This document shows, piece after piece, positions 53,873-61,834 of a stretch of DNA of 64,000 bases. The stretch covers positions 279,067 through 343,066 of the forward strand of contig DIDS01000020.1 in NCBI GenBank assembly GCA_002418265.1, read 5' to 3'. The stretch's first letter is position 1; every line of letters begins with the position of its first letter. The stretch is from Acidimicrobiia bacterium UBA5794 (lineage in GTDB: Bacteria > Actinomycetota > Acidimicrobiia > Spongiisociales > UBA5794). Under the pieces are notes generated by a model. That model worked only from the letters and a program-made list of their open reading frames with translations, did no database searches and was not told the origin of the DNA. A program made the translations under genes and the position numbers.

Positions 53873-55057
53873 GTGCTCGCCGGGCGGCGGATCGTCCTCG
53901 GCGTCACGGGGGGAGTTGCTGCGTACAAGGCGGCGTATCTCACCAGAAGACTGATCGAGCACGGTGCCTCAGTACGTGTGGTCATGACTCCCACAGCGAC
54001 CCGATTCGTCGGTGAGGCAACCTTTGCTGCACTGACCGGTTCCGATCCGGTCGTCGAGATGTTTGGGGGCAGCGACCCGTCTCCGCACACGACGCTTGCT
54101 GCATGGGCCGATGTCATCGTGATCGCACCAGCAACCGCCTCGACGATCGCGAAGCTCGTCTCAGGCGAATCATCCAACGCCTTGATTGCCACGGTGTTGG
54201 CGAGCACAGCACCGGTTGTGATTGCGCCTGCCATGCATACCGAGATGTGGGAACATGCAGCAACCCGAAAGAACATGGCAACGTTGCAGGGAAGGGGTTA
54301 CGAGGTCGTTCCTCCGGAAGTCGGTGAACTCGCCGGTGGTGACGTCGGTGTCGGCAGATTGGCCGACCCCGACGCGATCGTCGAAGCCGTCACACACGTT
54401 GTGGCAGACGGCCCCCTCGCTGGTCTGGCTGTGATCGTGACGGCAGGCGGCACTCGCGAGGCGATCGATCCGGTTCGTTTCATTGGCAATCGATCGAGCG
54501 GGAAGATGGGAAATGCCATCGCTCGTGTTGCCGCTGCCCAAGGGGCGTTGGTGACGTTGGTGACCGCAGCCGACGATCCCGACGTCAGCGGTGTCGTCGT
54601 GGTGTCTGTCGAATCCGCCGACGAGATGGCTGAGGCTGTTTGGTCCAGACTCGATGGGTGTGATGTTGCGGTGATGGCTGCAGCAGTCGCTGACTTCAAA
54701 CCTGCCACCGTCGATCCGACGAAGATGAAACGAGTATCGGGCCCCACAAGCATCGAATTGGTTCCCACGCCTGACGTTCTCCGAGGTGTCCACGAGTCGC
54801 CGGATCGGCCATTCCTGGTTGGGTTCGCAGCCGAAACAGGCAGTCTCGAAGACGCCGCAGCCAAGGCAAAACGCAAGGGAGTTGATCTGCTGGTTGCCAA
54901 CGATGTGGCTTCCGAAGGTTCCGGGTTTGGATCCGACACCAACGAGGTGACCTTCTTCTACCCAGATGGAACATCCAAAGGCATGCCACTTCTGGACAAA
55001 GATGATGTCGCGAGGGCGCTGTGGAAAGAAGTCCAAACCTTGCGGGGCATGGACTGA
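53873..55057 (+). CDS. coaBC: Coenzyme A biosynthesis bifunctional protein CoaBC
   Basis: FMN-containing fusion of PPC decarboxylase (CoaC, residues about 1-185) and PPC synthase (CoaB, about 186-394). CoaC: GVTGGVAAYKA, catalytic His in SPHTTLAAWAD, and APAMHTEMWEHAATR, where His replaces the Asn of E. coli PAMN, a variant I recall in other actinobacteria. The active-site flap reads ELAGGDVGVGRL, with Gly where E. coli has the catalytic Cys158. CoaB: VTAGGTREAIDPVRFIGNRSSGKMG and FAAETG. No metK follows, unlike mycobacteria. GTG start 3 bases after rpoZ. Confidence 0.93.
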   Translation: MLAGRRIVLGVTGGVAAYKAAYLTRRLIEHGASVRVVMTPTATRFVGEATFAALTGSDPVVEMFGGSDPSPHTTLAAWADVIVIAPATASTIAKLVSGESSNALIATVLASTAPVVIAPAMHTEMWEHAATRKNMATLQGRGYEVVPPEVGELAGGDVGVGRLADPDAIVEAVTHVVADGPLAGLAVIVTAGGTREAIDPVRFIGNRSSGKMGNAIARVAAAQGALVTLVTAADDPDVSGVVVVSVESADEMAEAVWSRLDGCDVAVMAAAVADFKPATVDPTKMKRVSGPTSIELVPTPDVLRGVHESPDRPFLVGFAAETGSLEDAAAKAKRKGVDLLVANDVASEGSGFGSDTNEVTFFYPDGTSKGMPLLDKDDVARALWKEVQTLRGMD

Positions 55058-55061
55058 CCAC

Positions 55062-56828
55062 GTGTCGAATCGGATCGGTCTTGCCTGCCAGGTCGTACCT
55101 GAGATCCCATCGTTCGCGGTTGATGACGGATTCACGTATCTGATCCCTGAAGCCATGCCCGTTGTCGTTGGATCCAAGGTGCGAGTGCGTGTCTCGGGAA
55201 GGCGCCTTCCTGGCTATGTGACAGCGACATTTCCCACTCCGACCGACCGTCAGCTCCTCACCGTCGACTCCGTGACCGGTACCGCTGCGGTGTTCGACGA
55301 CACATTGCTCGACGTCTGCCGCTGGGCAGCCATCCACTACGTTGCGCCTCTTTCCACCGTCTTGAGACGCACGTCGCCTCCCAATGCCCCCCGCTTGCTT
55401 GCACCGGGGGTTGATGTCACGACGCAGGGCAAACAATTGGTCGGAAACGGGACAGGTACCGTCTCTGACATCACCTATACGGTGAGTGCCGCTCCTCACC
55501 ATGAGGCGATTGTCGATGCCCTGACTCATGCCGGCGAGGGAATGACGCGAGCCGTTGTTGTCCCCTCGGCGGTAGAGGTACACGCGCTCGCCCGATATCT
55601 GGAGCGGCGGTATCCGCACCAGGTATGGACGGCGACCTCTTCCATGGCAGCCAAGGACGTCACGGCTGCTTGGACAGCAGCATCGCAGGATCCCAGCACG
55701 ATTCTCGTAGGTACACGCGAAGTCGCACTGTGGCGACTCGCTGGCGGCGGTAGTTGGGTCATCGTTGAGGAAGGCCGAAGAGTCATGAAGTCGCCGTCAA
55801 CGCCGACCCTGCATGTGCGTGAGATCGCGGCGCGGCGACATCGGGGTGGGCGTGGATCTCTTGCGCTCGTCGGACCGGTACCAACCCTTGAAGCCGTCGC
55901 CATGGGCGCCCAGGTCAATCGTCCACCGGGGCGCTCGTGGCCCGTTGTCGAGGTCTCGGATCGCAGCGAGGATCCACCGGGTCCGGCATTGGTCACGCGG
56001 CGAACGAAGCAGGCGCTGTCGATGATGGCACGTTCCCGTACGCCCTCATTCGTTCTGGTGACGGCACGGGGATACGCCCCGGCATTCCTGTGCACAAGCT
56101 GTTCGGGAGTCCGGCGCTGTGAGGTGTGTGAGGCCGTAGCCACCGATGCAACCGCGTGTCGGCGATGTGGGGCCACGCTTGGTCCCTGCCGGAACTGTGG
56201 ACGGCAGCGTTTTGCACCGATCGGCGCAGGGATTGGCAGGGTCGTCAGCGAGATTGCCTCGTTTGCAGGCGACGGGGTTGTCGGATCGGTGAAGGACGAT
56301 GCGCTGATCACCGTGGGATCCGAGCGAGACCTGATCGACTGTGGACCCGTCGGGCTCGCCGTCGTCATCGATGCCGACGGCATGGCAGGGGCTCCCCACT
56401 ATCGGGCAGGCGAAGACGCTCTTCGCCTCATGGCACGCACCGCGCAAAAGGTCAGTCGCGGGGTCGGCCACCGGATGATGGTCCAAACAGGCCCGAACGC
56501 CTCACGCGTCGTGAAGGCCCTGGTCGCCGGTCGATCAGACCGATTCCTTGCTGAAGAAGCCGCCACCAGGAAAGCAGCCGGGTTCCCACCATATGGCGAG
56601 CTGATAGCCGTTGAGGTTGCCCAACACGAAGGAGCCGACAAGGTGTTGCGGGAGTCACTCGGTGACACCGCAACCGTTCTTGGGCCGGCTCCGATGCAAG
56701 ACCGTGACCGATGGTTGATCCAGGGAGAGCATCTCGACACCGCCCGCATCGTCCTGCGAACGGCCGTCGGCCTTCTCCGAGCCAGGGGTGCAAAGGTCCG
56801 TGTCGACGCCGATCCGATTGACTTGTGA
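55062..56828 (+). CDS. priA: PriA-like primosomal protein lacking helicase motifs
   Basis: Predicted 588-residue replication restart protein of the actinobacterial type. The N-terminal DNA-binding domain (SFAVDDGFTYLIPEAMPVVVGSKVRVRVSGRRLPGYV) and winged-helix region are recognisable. The ATPase core is degenerate: no GxTGSGKT Walker A (here HAGEGMTRAVVV) and EEGRRVMKS in place of DEEH. The zinc-binding Cys are kept (CTSCSGVRRCEVC, CRRCGATLGPCRNCG), as is the C-terminal domain (AAGFPPYGELIAVEV). Known actinobacterial PriA proteins share this loss, so helicase activity is unlikely. GTG start 4 bases after the coaBC stop. Confidence 0.9.
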   Translation: MSNRIGLACQVVPEIPSFAVDDGFTYLIPEAMPVVVGSKVRVRVSGRRLPGYVTATFPTPTDRQLLTVDSVTGTAAVFDDTLLDVCRWAAIHYVAPLSTVLRRTSPPNAPRLLAPGVDVTTQGKQLVGNGTGTVSDITYTVSAAPHHEAIVDALTHAGEGMTRAVVVPSAVEVHALARYLERRYPHQVWTATSSMAAKDVTAAWTAASQDPSTILVGTREVALWRLAGGGSWVIVEEGRRVMKSPSTPTLHVREIAARRHRGGRGSLALVGPVPTLEAVAMGAQVNRPPGRSWPVVEVSDRSEDPPGPALVTRRTKQALSMMARSRTPSFVLVTARGYAPAFLCTSCSGVRRCEVCEAVATDATACRRCGATLGPCRNCGRQRFAPIGAGIGRVVSEIASFAGDGVVGSVKDDALITVGSERDLIDCGPVGLAVVIDADGMAGAPHYRAGEDALRLMARTAQKVSRGVGHRMMVQTGPNASRVVKALVAGRSDRFLAEEAATRKAAGFPPYGELIAVEVAQHEGADKVLRESLGDTATVLGPAPMQDRDRWLIQGEHLDTARIVLRTAVGLLRARGAKVRVDADPIDL

Positions 56829-56886
56829 CGGTGATCTGTGTGTTGGAAGGCGGTGGAGGGCAATCGATCGACACCTCGATCTCGGT

Positions 56887-56892
56887 TACGCT
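56887..56892 (+). promoter_or_regulatory. -10-like hexamer TACGCT for def
   Basis: TACGCT ends 7 nt before the def ATG, without a Shine-Dalgarno; same hexamer as at aroC. Confidence 0.4.
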
Positions 56893-56899
56893 TCCTCCC

Positions 56900-57403
56900 A
56901 TGGCCATCTATCCGATCCGAACGTTTCCCGACCCGGTTCTTGCCATGCACGCCTCCGATGTCACCGACTTCGGCGATCCGCTCCGCAAGCTCGCCGATGA
57001 CATGCTTGAGACCATGTATGACGCACCCGGGGTCGGCCTTGCTGCGCCACAGATCGGTATCTCGAAGCGTTTCTTTGTTGCCGACATCGGCGAGGGTCCT
57101 TTCGTGATGGCAAACCCGGAAATCGTCGAGACCCACGGAAAATGGAAGTATGAGGAAGGCTGTCTCTCGGTTCCCGGTCGCTATTGGATGATCAAACGAT
57201 CGGATTACGTGCGCGCTGTCGGTCGCGACCTCGAGGGAAACACGGTCGAGTTTGAGGGCGACGAACTCATGGGACGCCTACTCCAGCATGAGATCGATCA
57301 CCTCCACGGGACGCTCCTGCTGGCGCACCTCAGTTCACGAGTTCGCAATCAAGCGCTCAAGGAACTCAGAGAAGATCCTCTCGGCGTCCGACGAGTGCCC
57401 TGA
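56900..57403 (+). CDS. def: Peptide deformylase
   Basis: Metalloprotease removing N-formyl groups from new proteins; 167 residues. All three motifs: GVGLAAPQIG, EGCLSVPG (metal Cys) and QHEIDHLHG (metal His and catalytic Glu). The ATG at 56900 (MAIYPIRTFPDPVL) is the standard start; a GTG at 56825 overlapping the priA stop would add 25 non-conserved residues. TGATG overlap with fmt. Confidence 0.96.
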   Translation: MAIYPIRTFPDPVLAMHASDVTDFGDPLRKLADDMLETMYDAPGVGLAAPQIGISKRFFVADIGEGPFVMANPEIVETHGKWKYEEGCLSVPGRYWMIKRSDYVRAVGRDLEGNTVEFEGDELMGRLLQHEIDHLHGTLLLAHLSSRVRNQALKELREDPLGVRRVP

Positions 57404-58320
57404 TGGGTGTGATCTTTCTCGGCACTCCGGCGGCTGCGGTTCCCAGCTTGTGTGCCCTCGCCGAGGTCGAAGACATCGACTTGGTCATCACCCAACCAGA
57501 TCGGCCGATGAAGCGATCGTCTGCAGCCGTCCCATCGCCGGTGAAGGTTGCGGCGACTCAATTCGGTTTTCCGATCCAGCAACCTGAGACAGCGACCGAG
57601 TTGGCAGCACTGCTCAAGAAGTCGGATTCCATCATGGGACTCGTTGTGGCATTCGGTCGCATCCTCACCGCCGAGATGCTGGCGACACCCCCCATGGGTT
57701 TCGTGAACGTCCACTTCTCGCTGCTGCCACGCTGGAGGGGAGCTGCACCGGTGGAGAGGGCGATTGCTGCTGGTGACGAGACCACAGGCGTGACTCTGAT
57801 GAAGATCGATGAGGGACTTGACACGGGCCCGGTCATCGCCGAGCGGGCGACTGACATCTCGGCGGTTGACACCGGCGGGAGTCTGACCGCACGGTTGTCA
57901 CACATTGGAGCAAGCCTGGTGGACAATGCCATTCCAGACTATCTCAACGGGCGACGGATCCCAGTGCCCCAGATCACCACCGGGGCGACTCATGCTGCCC
58001 GACTGACCAAGAATGAAGCCAAGCTGTCGGTCACAACACCAGCTGCCAACGCTGAACGGATGGTACGAGCCTTTTCACCAAGGCCCGGGGCTTGGGTCGA
58101 AACCGATGTTGGAAACATCAGAATCCACGCTGCAACGTGGATCGAGACCTCCGACAACATGCCCGGAGAGATCGGCATGGTCGACGGGTTCCCGGTCCTC
58201 GGTTTGATGGACGGAGGACTCAGATTGGTGACCGTGCAACCGGCGGGCAAGTCGCGAATGCCCGCCGAAGCATGGATGCGGGGACGGCAAGGCAGGTCGA
58301 TCCGGCTCATCCAACCCTGA
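57403..58320 (+). CDS. fmt: Methionyl-tRNA formyltransferase
   Basis: Formylates initiator Met-tRNA using 10-formyl-THF, opposite in effect to the neighbouring deformylase; 305 residues. IFLGTPAAAVPSL, catalytic block NVHFSLLPRWRGAAPVERAI (Asn and His), MKIDEGLDTGPV, and the C-terminal OB domain with PRPGAWVE. Complete. No rsmB (fmu) gene follows, unlike in mycobacteria. Confidence 0.96.
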   Translation: MGVIFLGTPAAAVPSLCALAEVEDIDLVITQPDRPMKRSSAAVPSPVKVAATQFGFPIQQPETATELAALLKKSDSIMGLVVAFGRILTAEMLATPPMGFVNVHFSLLPRWRGAAPVERAIAAGDETTGVTLMKIDEGLDTGPVIAERATDISAVDTGGSLTARLSHIGASLVDNAIPDYLNGRRIPVPQITTGATHAARLTKNEAKLSVTTPAANAERMVRAFSPRPGAWVETDVGNIRIHAATWIETSDNMPGEIGMVDGFPVLGLMDGGLRLVTVQPAGKSRMPAEAWMRGRQGRSIRLIQP

Positions 58321-58332
58321 GAAGTAAGGCGC

Positions 58333-58352
58333 GCCACACCGGTGGTGTTGGC
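58333..58352 (+). terminator. Hairpin after fmt
   Basis: GCCACACC pairs with GGTGT-T-GGC around a GGT loop, giving about 8 bp with one bulge. There is no T-run, so termination is uncertain. Confidence 0.35.
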
Positions 58353-58390
58353 AGGTCGCCAGCTTGTCTCCATCTGGAGCCCATTGGTCG

Positions 58391-58396
58391 TACACT
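58391..58396 (+). promoter_or_regulatory. -10-like hexamer TACACT for rpe
   Basis: TACACT ends 8 nt before the rpe ATG with no Shine-Dalgarno. A 12-base dyad CTCCATCTGGAG at 58368-58379 covers the expected -35 position. Confidence 0.4.
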
Positions 58397-58404
58397 CGCA
58401 CACC

Positions 58405-59076
58405 ATGAGAGACGATGTGCGCATAGCGCCTTCCATTCTTGCGGCAGACTTCGCCAACCTTGCCGCAGACATTGAGCGGATTGCACCCGTGATCGACCTG
58501 CTCCATGTCGACGTGATGGATGGGCATTTCGTTCCGAACATCTCGCTCGGTCCACCGGTCATCGCCTCCCTGCGGAAAGCGACCGACCTCTACCTCGATT
58601 GCCATTTGATGATCACCGACCCACTGTCGTATCTCGACGCGATGAAACAGGCCGGTGCAAACGGTGTGACAGCCCACATCGAAGCCATTCCCAATCCCCA
58701 TCCGGTCATGGATCGTGCCGAGGAACTCGGGCTCGACGTTGGGTTGGTGATCAACCCTGCCACACCCGTGGCAGCGATCGAACCGTACCTCGAGCGTTGT
58801 TCGATGGTGGTGGTGATGAGCGTGCAGCCGGGGTTCGGCGGTCAAGCCTTCATTGAGGCTGTGGTGCCCAAGATTGAACGTTTGAGAGAAATCATTGATT
58901 CTTCGGCACTTTTGACCGATATAGAGGTCGATGGTGGGATCGACCGTCGTACCGCCACCCTTGCAGGAGATGCAGGGGCGGACATTTTTGTTGCCGGAAC
59001 GTCCGTGTTCCGGGCCGAAGATCCGGTGGAAGCGGTCAAGAACATCAGAAAAGCAGCAACAGGTGAGGTGACATGA
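58405..59076 (+). CDS. rpe: Ribulose-phosphate 3-epimerase
   Basis: Pentose phosphate pathway TIM-barrel enzyme interconverting ribulose 5-phosphate and xylulose 5-phosphate; 223 residues. IAPSILAADFANL, HVDVMDGHFVPNISLGP with metal ligands, MSVQPGFGGQAFIE, and EVDGGIDRRT with the second catalytic Asp are present. It supplies the ribulose 5-phosphate used by RibB encoded downstream. ATGA overlap with the following regulator. Confidence 0.96.
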   Translation: MRDDVRIAPSILAADFANLAADIERIAPVIDLLHVDVMDGHFVPNISLGPPVIASLRKATDLYLDCHLMITDPLSYLDAMKQAGANGVTAHIEAIPNPHPVMDRAEELGLDVGLVINPATPVAAIEPYLERCSMVVVMSVQPGFGGQAFIEAVVPKIERLREIIDSSALLTDIEVDGGIDRRTATLAGDAGADIFVAGTSVFRAEDPVEAVKNIRKAATGEVT

Positions 59077-59999
59077 GCGAACGGATCCTTGTCGTAGATG
59101 ACGACCCGGACATTCTTCAGTTCGTCCAGATGAATCTTGAACTCGACGGATTCCGCGTCGAAACCGCAGATGGTGGTCGCAGTGCCCTGGAACAGGCTGC
59201 CGCAAACCCACCAGACCTCATGCTGCTCGACATCATGATGCCCGAGATCGATGGGCTGACGGTGCTCAAGCGCATGCGAAGCGATCCACCCACCGCTTCC
59301 ATCCCGGTCATCATCCTGACTGCACGGTCGCTCGCCGAAGATCGAGTGAAAGGTCTTGACCTCGGTGCGGACGACTACATCACAAAACCATTTGATCTCG
59401 AAGAACTCGTGGCCCGAGTACGTACGGTGCTCCGACGTTCACGTCAGATGCGTGACCTTTCTCCGCTGACCGGACTTCCCGGAAACTTTCGAATAACGGC
59501 GGAACTTGAGGACCGCATCGATGCGGGTGAACCGATCGCAGTCGTCCACGCCGATCTTGACAATTTCAAGGCATTCAACGACCACTACGGGTTCATGCGG
59601 GGTGACACGGTCATCAAGTTCACCGCACGGGTCCTCCTCGAGGCTGCTGAGGAAACCGTCAATGGCGACGTGTTCGTCGGTCATGTCGGTGGCGACGATT
59701 TCGTATCGGTGCTTCATGCAGACGACATGAAGGCGTACTGCGAACGGATCATGGTGCTCTTCGACGACGGGATCCTCGACTACTACGACACAGCCGATGC
59801 ACTGCAGGGCTATATCGAGGTGACAGACCGAAAAGGGGAGCGCCACGCATATCCCGTGTGCTCCCTTTCGATGGGTGTTGCCACCAGTGAGCACAAGGTC
59901 CTGACCTCAGAGTGGGAGGCATCATCGGTTGCCTCAGAGATGAAGGAAGTCGCCAAACGGCTCCCCGGCACCAACTACCAGGTGGACCGGAGGGCATAG
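59073..59999 (+). CDS. Response regulator with GGDEF-like output domain
   Basis: Predicted 308-residue protein. The receiver domain (about 1-122) is complete: DDDPDIL, phospho-acceptor Asp in MLLDIMMPEIDG, Thr in IILTARS, Lys in YITKPFDLEELVARV. The output domain begins DLSPLTGLPGNFRI, as in GGDEF domains, with VHADLDNFKAFNDHYGFMRGD matching the metal and substrate region. The signature itself is GHVGGDDFV, so GGDEF is GGDDF. Cyclase activity is uncertain; it could be a reduced-activity enzyme or a c-di-GMP or GTP sensor. It is coupled to rpe (ATGA), an odd partner, with no kinase gene adjacent. Confidence 0.85.
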   Translation: MSERILVVDDDPDILQFVQMNLELDGFRVETADGGRSALEQAAANPPDLMLLDIMMPEIDGLTVLKRMRSDPPTASIPVIILTARSLAEDRVKGLDLGADDYITKPFDLEELVARVRTVLRRSRQMRDLSPLTGLPGNFRITAELEDRIDAGEPIAVVHADLDNFKAFNDHYGFMRGDTVIKFTARVLLEAAEETVNGDVFVGHVGGDDFVSVLHADDMKAYCERIMVLFDDGILDYYDTADALQGYIEVTDRKGERHAYPVCSLSMGVATSEHKVLTSEWEASSVASEMKEVAKRLPGTNYQVDRRA

Positions 60000-60014
60000 C
60001 TCGCCTCGCGGCTT

Positions 60015-60033
60015 TCAGACCGATCAGGTCTGA
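60015..60033. promoter_or_regulatory. Perfect 7-bp inverted repeat before the rib promoter
   Basis: TCAGACC, 5-nt spacer, GGTCTGA, directly abutting the TATCCT -10-like element at 60034. It is placed like an operator between -35 and -10; a weak RNA hairpin ending the upstream gene is the alternative. Confidence 0.45.
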
Positions 60034-60039
60034 TATCCT
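60034..60039 (+). promoter_or_regulatory. -10-like hexamer TATCCT for the rib operon
   Basis: TATCCT lies so that transcription would begin near 60046, just before the first base of riboswitch helix P1 at 60050. No clear -35. Confidence 0.5.
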
Positions 60040-60049
60040 CTCCCAAATA

Positions 60050-60163
60050 CCCTTTCAGGGCAGGGTGCAATCCCCGACCGGCGGTGAAAGTCCGCGAACC
60101 CCACTTGGGGCCGACCCGGTGAAACTCCGGGACCGACGGTAAGAGTCCGGATGGAAGAAAGGG
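60050..60163 (+). promoter_or_regulatory. FMN riboswitch (RFN element)
   Basis: The conserved RFN blocks are all present in order: TCAGGGCAGGGTGCAA, CCCCGACCGGCGGT, AAGTCCGCGA, a variable hairpin (CCCCACTTGGGG), CCGGTGAAACTCCGGGACC, GACGGTAAGAGTCCGGATG and GGAAGAA. Helix P1 is CCCTTTC (60050-60056) with GAAAGGG (60157-60163). The AGGGGA Shine-Dalgarno of ribD overlaps the 3' strand of P1. No terminator follows, so FMN probably blocks translation directly. Confidence 0.95.
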
Positions 60164-60170
60164 GACGCTT

Positions 60171-61226
60171 GTGCGTCGCGCCGTCGACATAGCTGACGGC
60201 CTCGACGTGGAAGAGCTGATGCATGCTGCGATCGACGCAACCGCCTCGACGTATCCGCATCCGAATCCACGTGTTGGCTGCATCATCGTGACACCCAACC
60301 ACGACGTGCTGTCGGTCGGTGTGTGCCATGGTGACGGCCTTCCCCATGCCGAAGCCAACGCCCTTGCCAGCCTTGCCGATACGGATTTGGCTCGGGGAGC
60401 AACCGCTGTCGTAACCCTTGAACCCTGCAGCCATCACGGTCGAACGCCGCCATGTGCCGACGCTCTCGTCGACGCAGGCGTGGAAAGAGTCGTCATCGGT
60501 GCACAGGACCCTGATCCAAAGGTTTCCGGCAATGGCATTCGGAAGCTCACAGATGCTGGAATTGACGTCATCGTTGGGGTCGCAGCCGATGCTGTCGTCG
60601 CAGCCGATCCGGCGTACTTCCATCACAGAACCACGGGTCTCCCACGAGTAACCCTCAAGATGGCAACCACCCTTGATGGCCAAGCAGCAGCAATCGACGG
60701 AACCTCACAGTGGATCACCGACGAAGCGGCACGGACAGACGTTCATCACCTCAGATCCCAGAACGACGTCGTTCTCACCGGTTCCGGAACCGTTCTGGCG
60801 GACGATCCGACCCTCACCGTCCGGTACGCGAGCTTTGCAGGACCCCAGCCACGCCCGGTGGTTGTCGTGGGCAACCGTTCGCTCCCGGCAGATGCACACG
60901 TGATGCTGCGTGATCCGATCGTCTATGGCGCAGATTCACCGGGCCATGTCGAGGTTGAAGCTGTGATCAAGGACCTGGGGTCACGGGGCGTGCTGTCGGT
61001 TCTCGTCGAGGCTGGCCCGACTCTCTCACGCGCGTTCCTCGATGCCCACGCCGTCGACCAAGTCGTATGGTACCTCGGTGCCAAGCTGGCAGGTGGGGCG
61101 GGACGGTCTGCGATTGGTGGCACGTTCAACACGCTCGGTGATGCGGTGGACCTGACGGTGTCAGACGTCACCCGCTTTGGATCGAGCCTTCGCATCACCG
61201 CGACACCGAAATGGGGGAGCAGCTGA
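60171..61226 (+). CDS. ribD: Riboflavin biosynthesis bifunctional deaminase/reductase RibD
   Basis: Two-domain enzyme converting the pyrimidine product of GTP cyclohydrolase II; 351 residues. The N-terminal deaminase has the zinc motifs HAEANAL and PCSHHGRTPPCADA. The C-terminal NADPH-dependent reductase contains TLKMATTLDGQAA, SQWITDEAAR and VLTGSGTVLADDPTL, then VEAGPTLSRAFL. The GTG at 60171 has its Shine-Dalgarno inside the riboswitch; GTG 60207 and ATG 60219 are weaker alternatives. TGATG overlap with ribE. Confidence 0.95.
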   Translation: MRRAVDIADGLDVEELMHAAIDATASTYPHPNPRVGCIIVTPNHDVLSVGVCHGDGLPHAEANALASLADTDLARGATAVVTLEPCSHHGRTPPCADALVDAGVERVVIGAQDPDPKVSGNGIRKLTDAGIDVIVGVAADAVVAADPAYFHHRTTGLPRVTLKMATTLDGQAAAIDGTSQWITDEAARTDVHHLRSQNDVVLTGSGTVLADDPTLTVRYASFAGPQPRPVVVVGNRSLPADAHVMLRDPIVYGADSPGHVEVEAVIKDLGSRGVLSVLVEAGPTLSRAFLDAHAVDQVVWYLGAKLAGGAGRSAIGGTFNTLGDAVDLTVSDVTRFGSSLRITATPKWGSS

Positions 61227-61834
61227 TGTTCACAGGAATCGTGACCGAAGTGGGAAGCATCGTTGATGTGTCACCAACCGACGGTGGACTGCGGTTCGAC
61301 ATCAAGGCACCGGACACGGCCCGGGACGCCACGATCGGTGACTCCATTGCCGTCAACGGTGTCTGTCTCACGGCGACGGCCTTGACCGGCTCCGGATTTG
61401 TCTGTGAGGCGATCCCCGAGACGGTCGAGCGAACCGCGCTCCGTGATCTGGCAGCAGGTTCCTTCGTGAACCTTGAACGCCCGCTGGCTGCGGCAGGCAG
61501 GTTCGACGGCCACATCGTTCAGGGTCACGTCGATGGCGTCGGAACGGTGGCGAACGTCGTTCCCGAGGGTGCCTCACATCGGATCCGCATTGACATCCCG
61601 TCTGATCTCGCTCGCTACACCGTGGAGAAGGGCTCGGTTGCGATTGATGGGACCAGCCTGACCCTGACCGCGGTGTCCCCGCCGTTGGCGGATGCAACGT
61701 GGATCGAGGTTGCCCTCATCCCCCACACACTCGACAACACGGTCTTGGGATCTCGAACCGTCGGGGATCGGGTCAACATCGAGGTTGACATTCTCGCAAA
61801 GTACGCGGAACGCATGACGGAGATGAAACGATGA
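61226..61834 (+). CDS. ribE: Riboflavin synthase alpha chain
   Basis: Dismutates two 6,7-dimethyl-8-ribityllumazines to riboflavin; 202 residues with two lumazine-binding repeats. Repeat 1: MFTGIVTEVG, IAVNGVCLTATAL, ETVERTAL, FVNLERPL. Repeat 2: GHIVQGHVDGVGTVA, VAIDGTSLTLTAV. Start overlaps the ribD stop (TGATG), and the stop overlaps ribBA (ATGA). Confidence 0.96.
   Translation: MFTGIVTEVGSIVDVSPTDGGLRFDIKAPDTARDATIGDSIAVNGVCLTATALTGSGFVCEAIPETVERTALRDLAAGSFVNLERPLAAAGRFDGHIVQGHVDGVGTVANVVPEGASHRIRIDIPSDLARYTVEKGSVAIDGTSLTLTAVSPPLADATWIEVALIPHTLDNTVLGSRTVGDRVNIEVDILAKYAERMTEMKR

Noticed and set aside
55062..56828. Loss of helicase motifs in PriA as a novelty
   Set aside because: Helicase-deficient PriA is an established feature of actinobacteria, so it supports taxonomy rather than being new.
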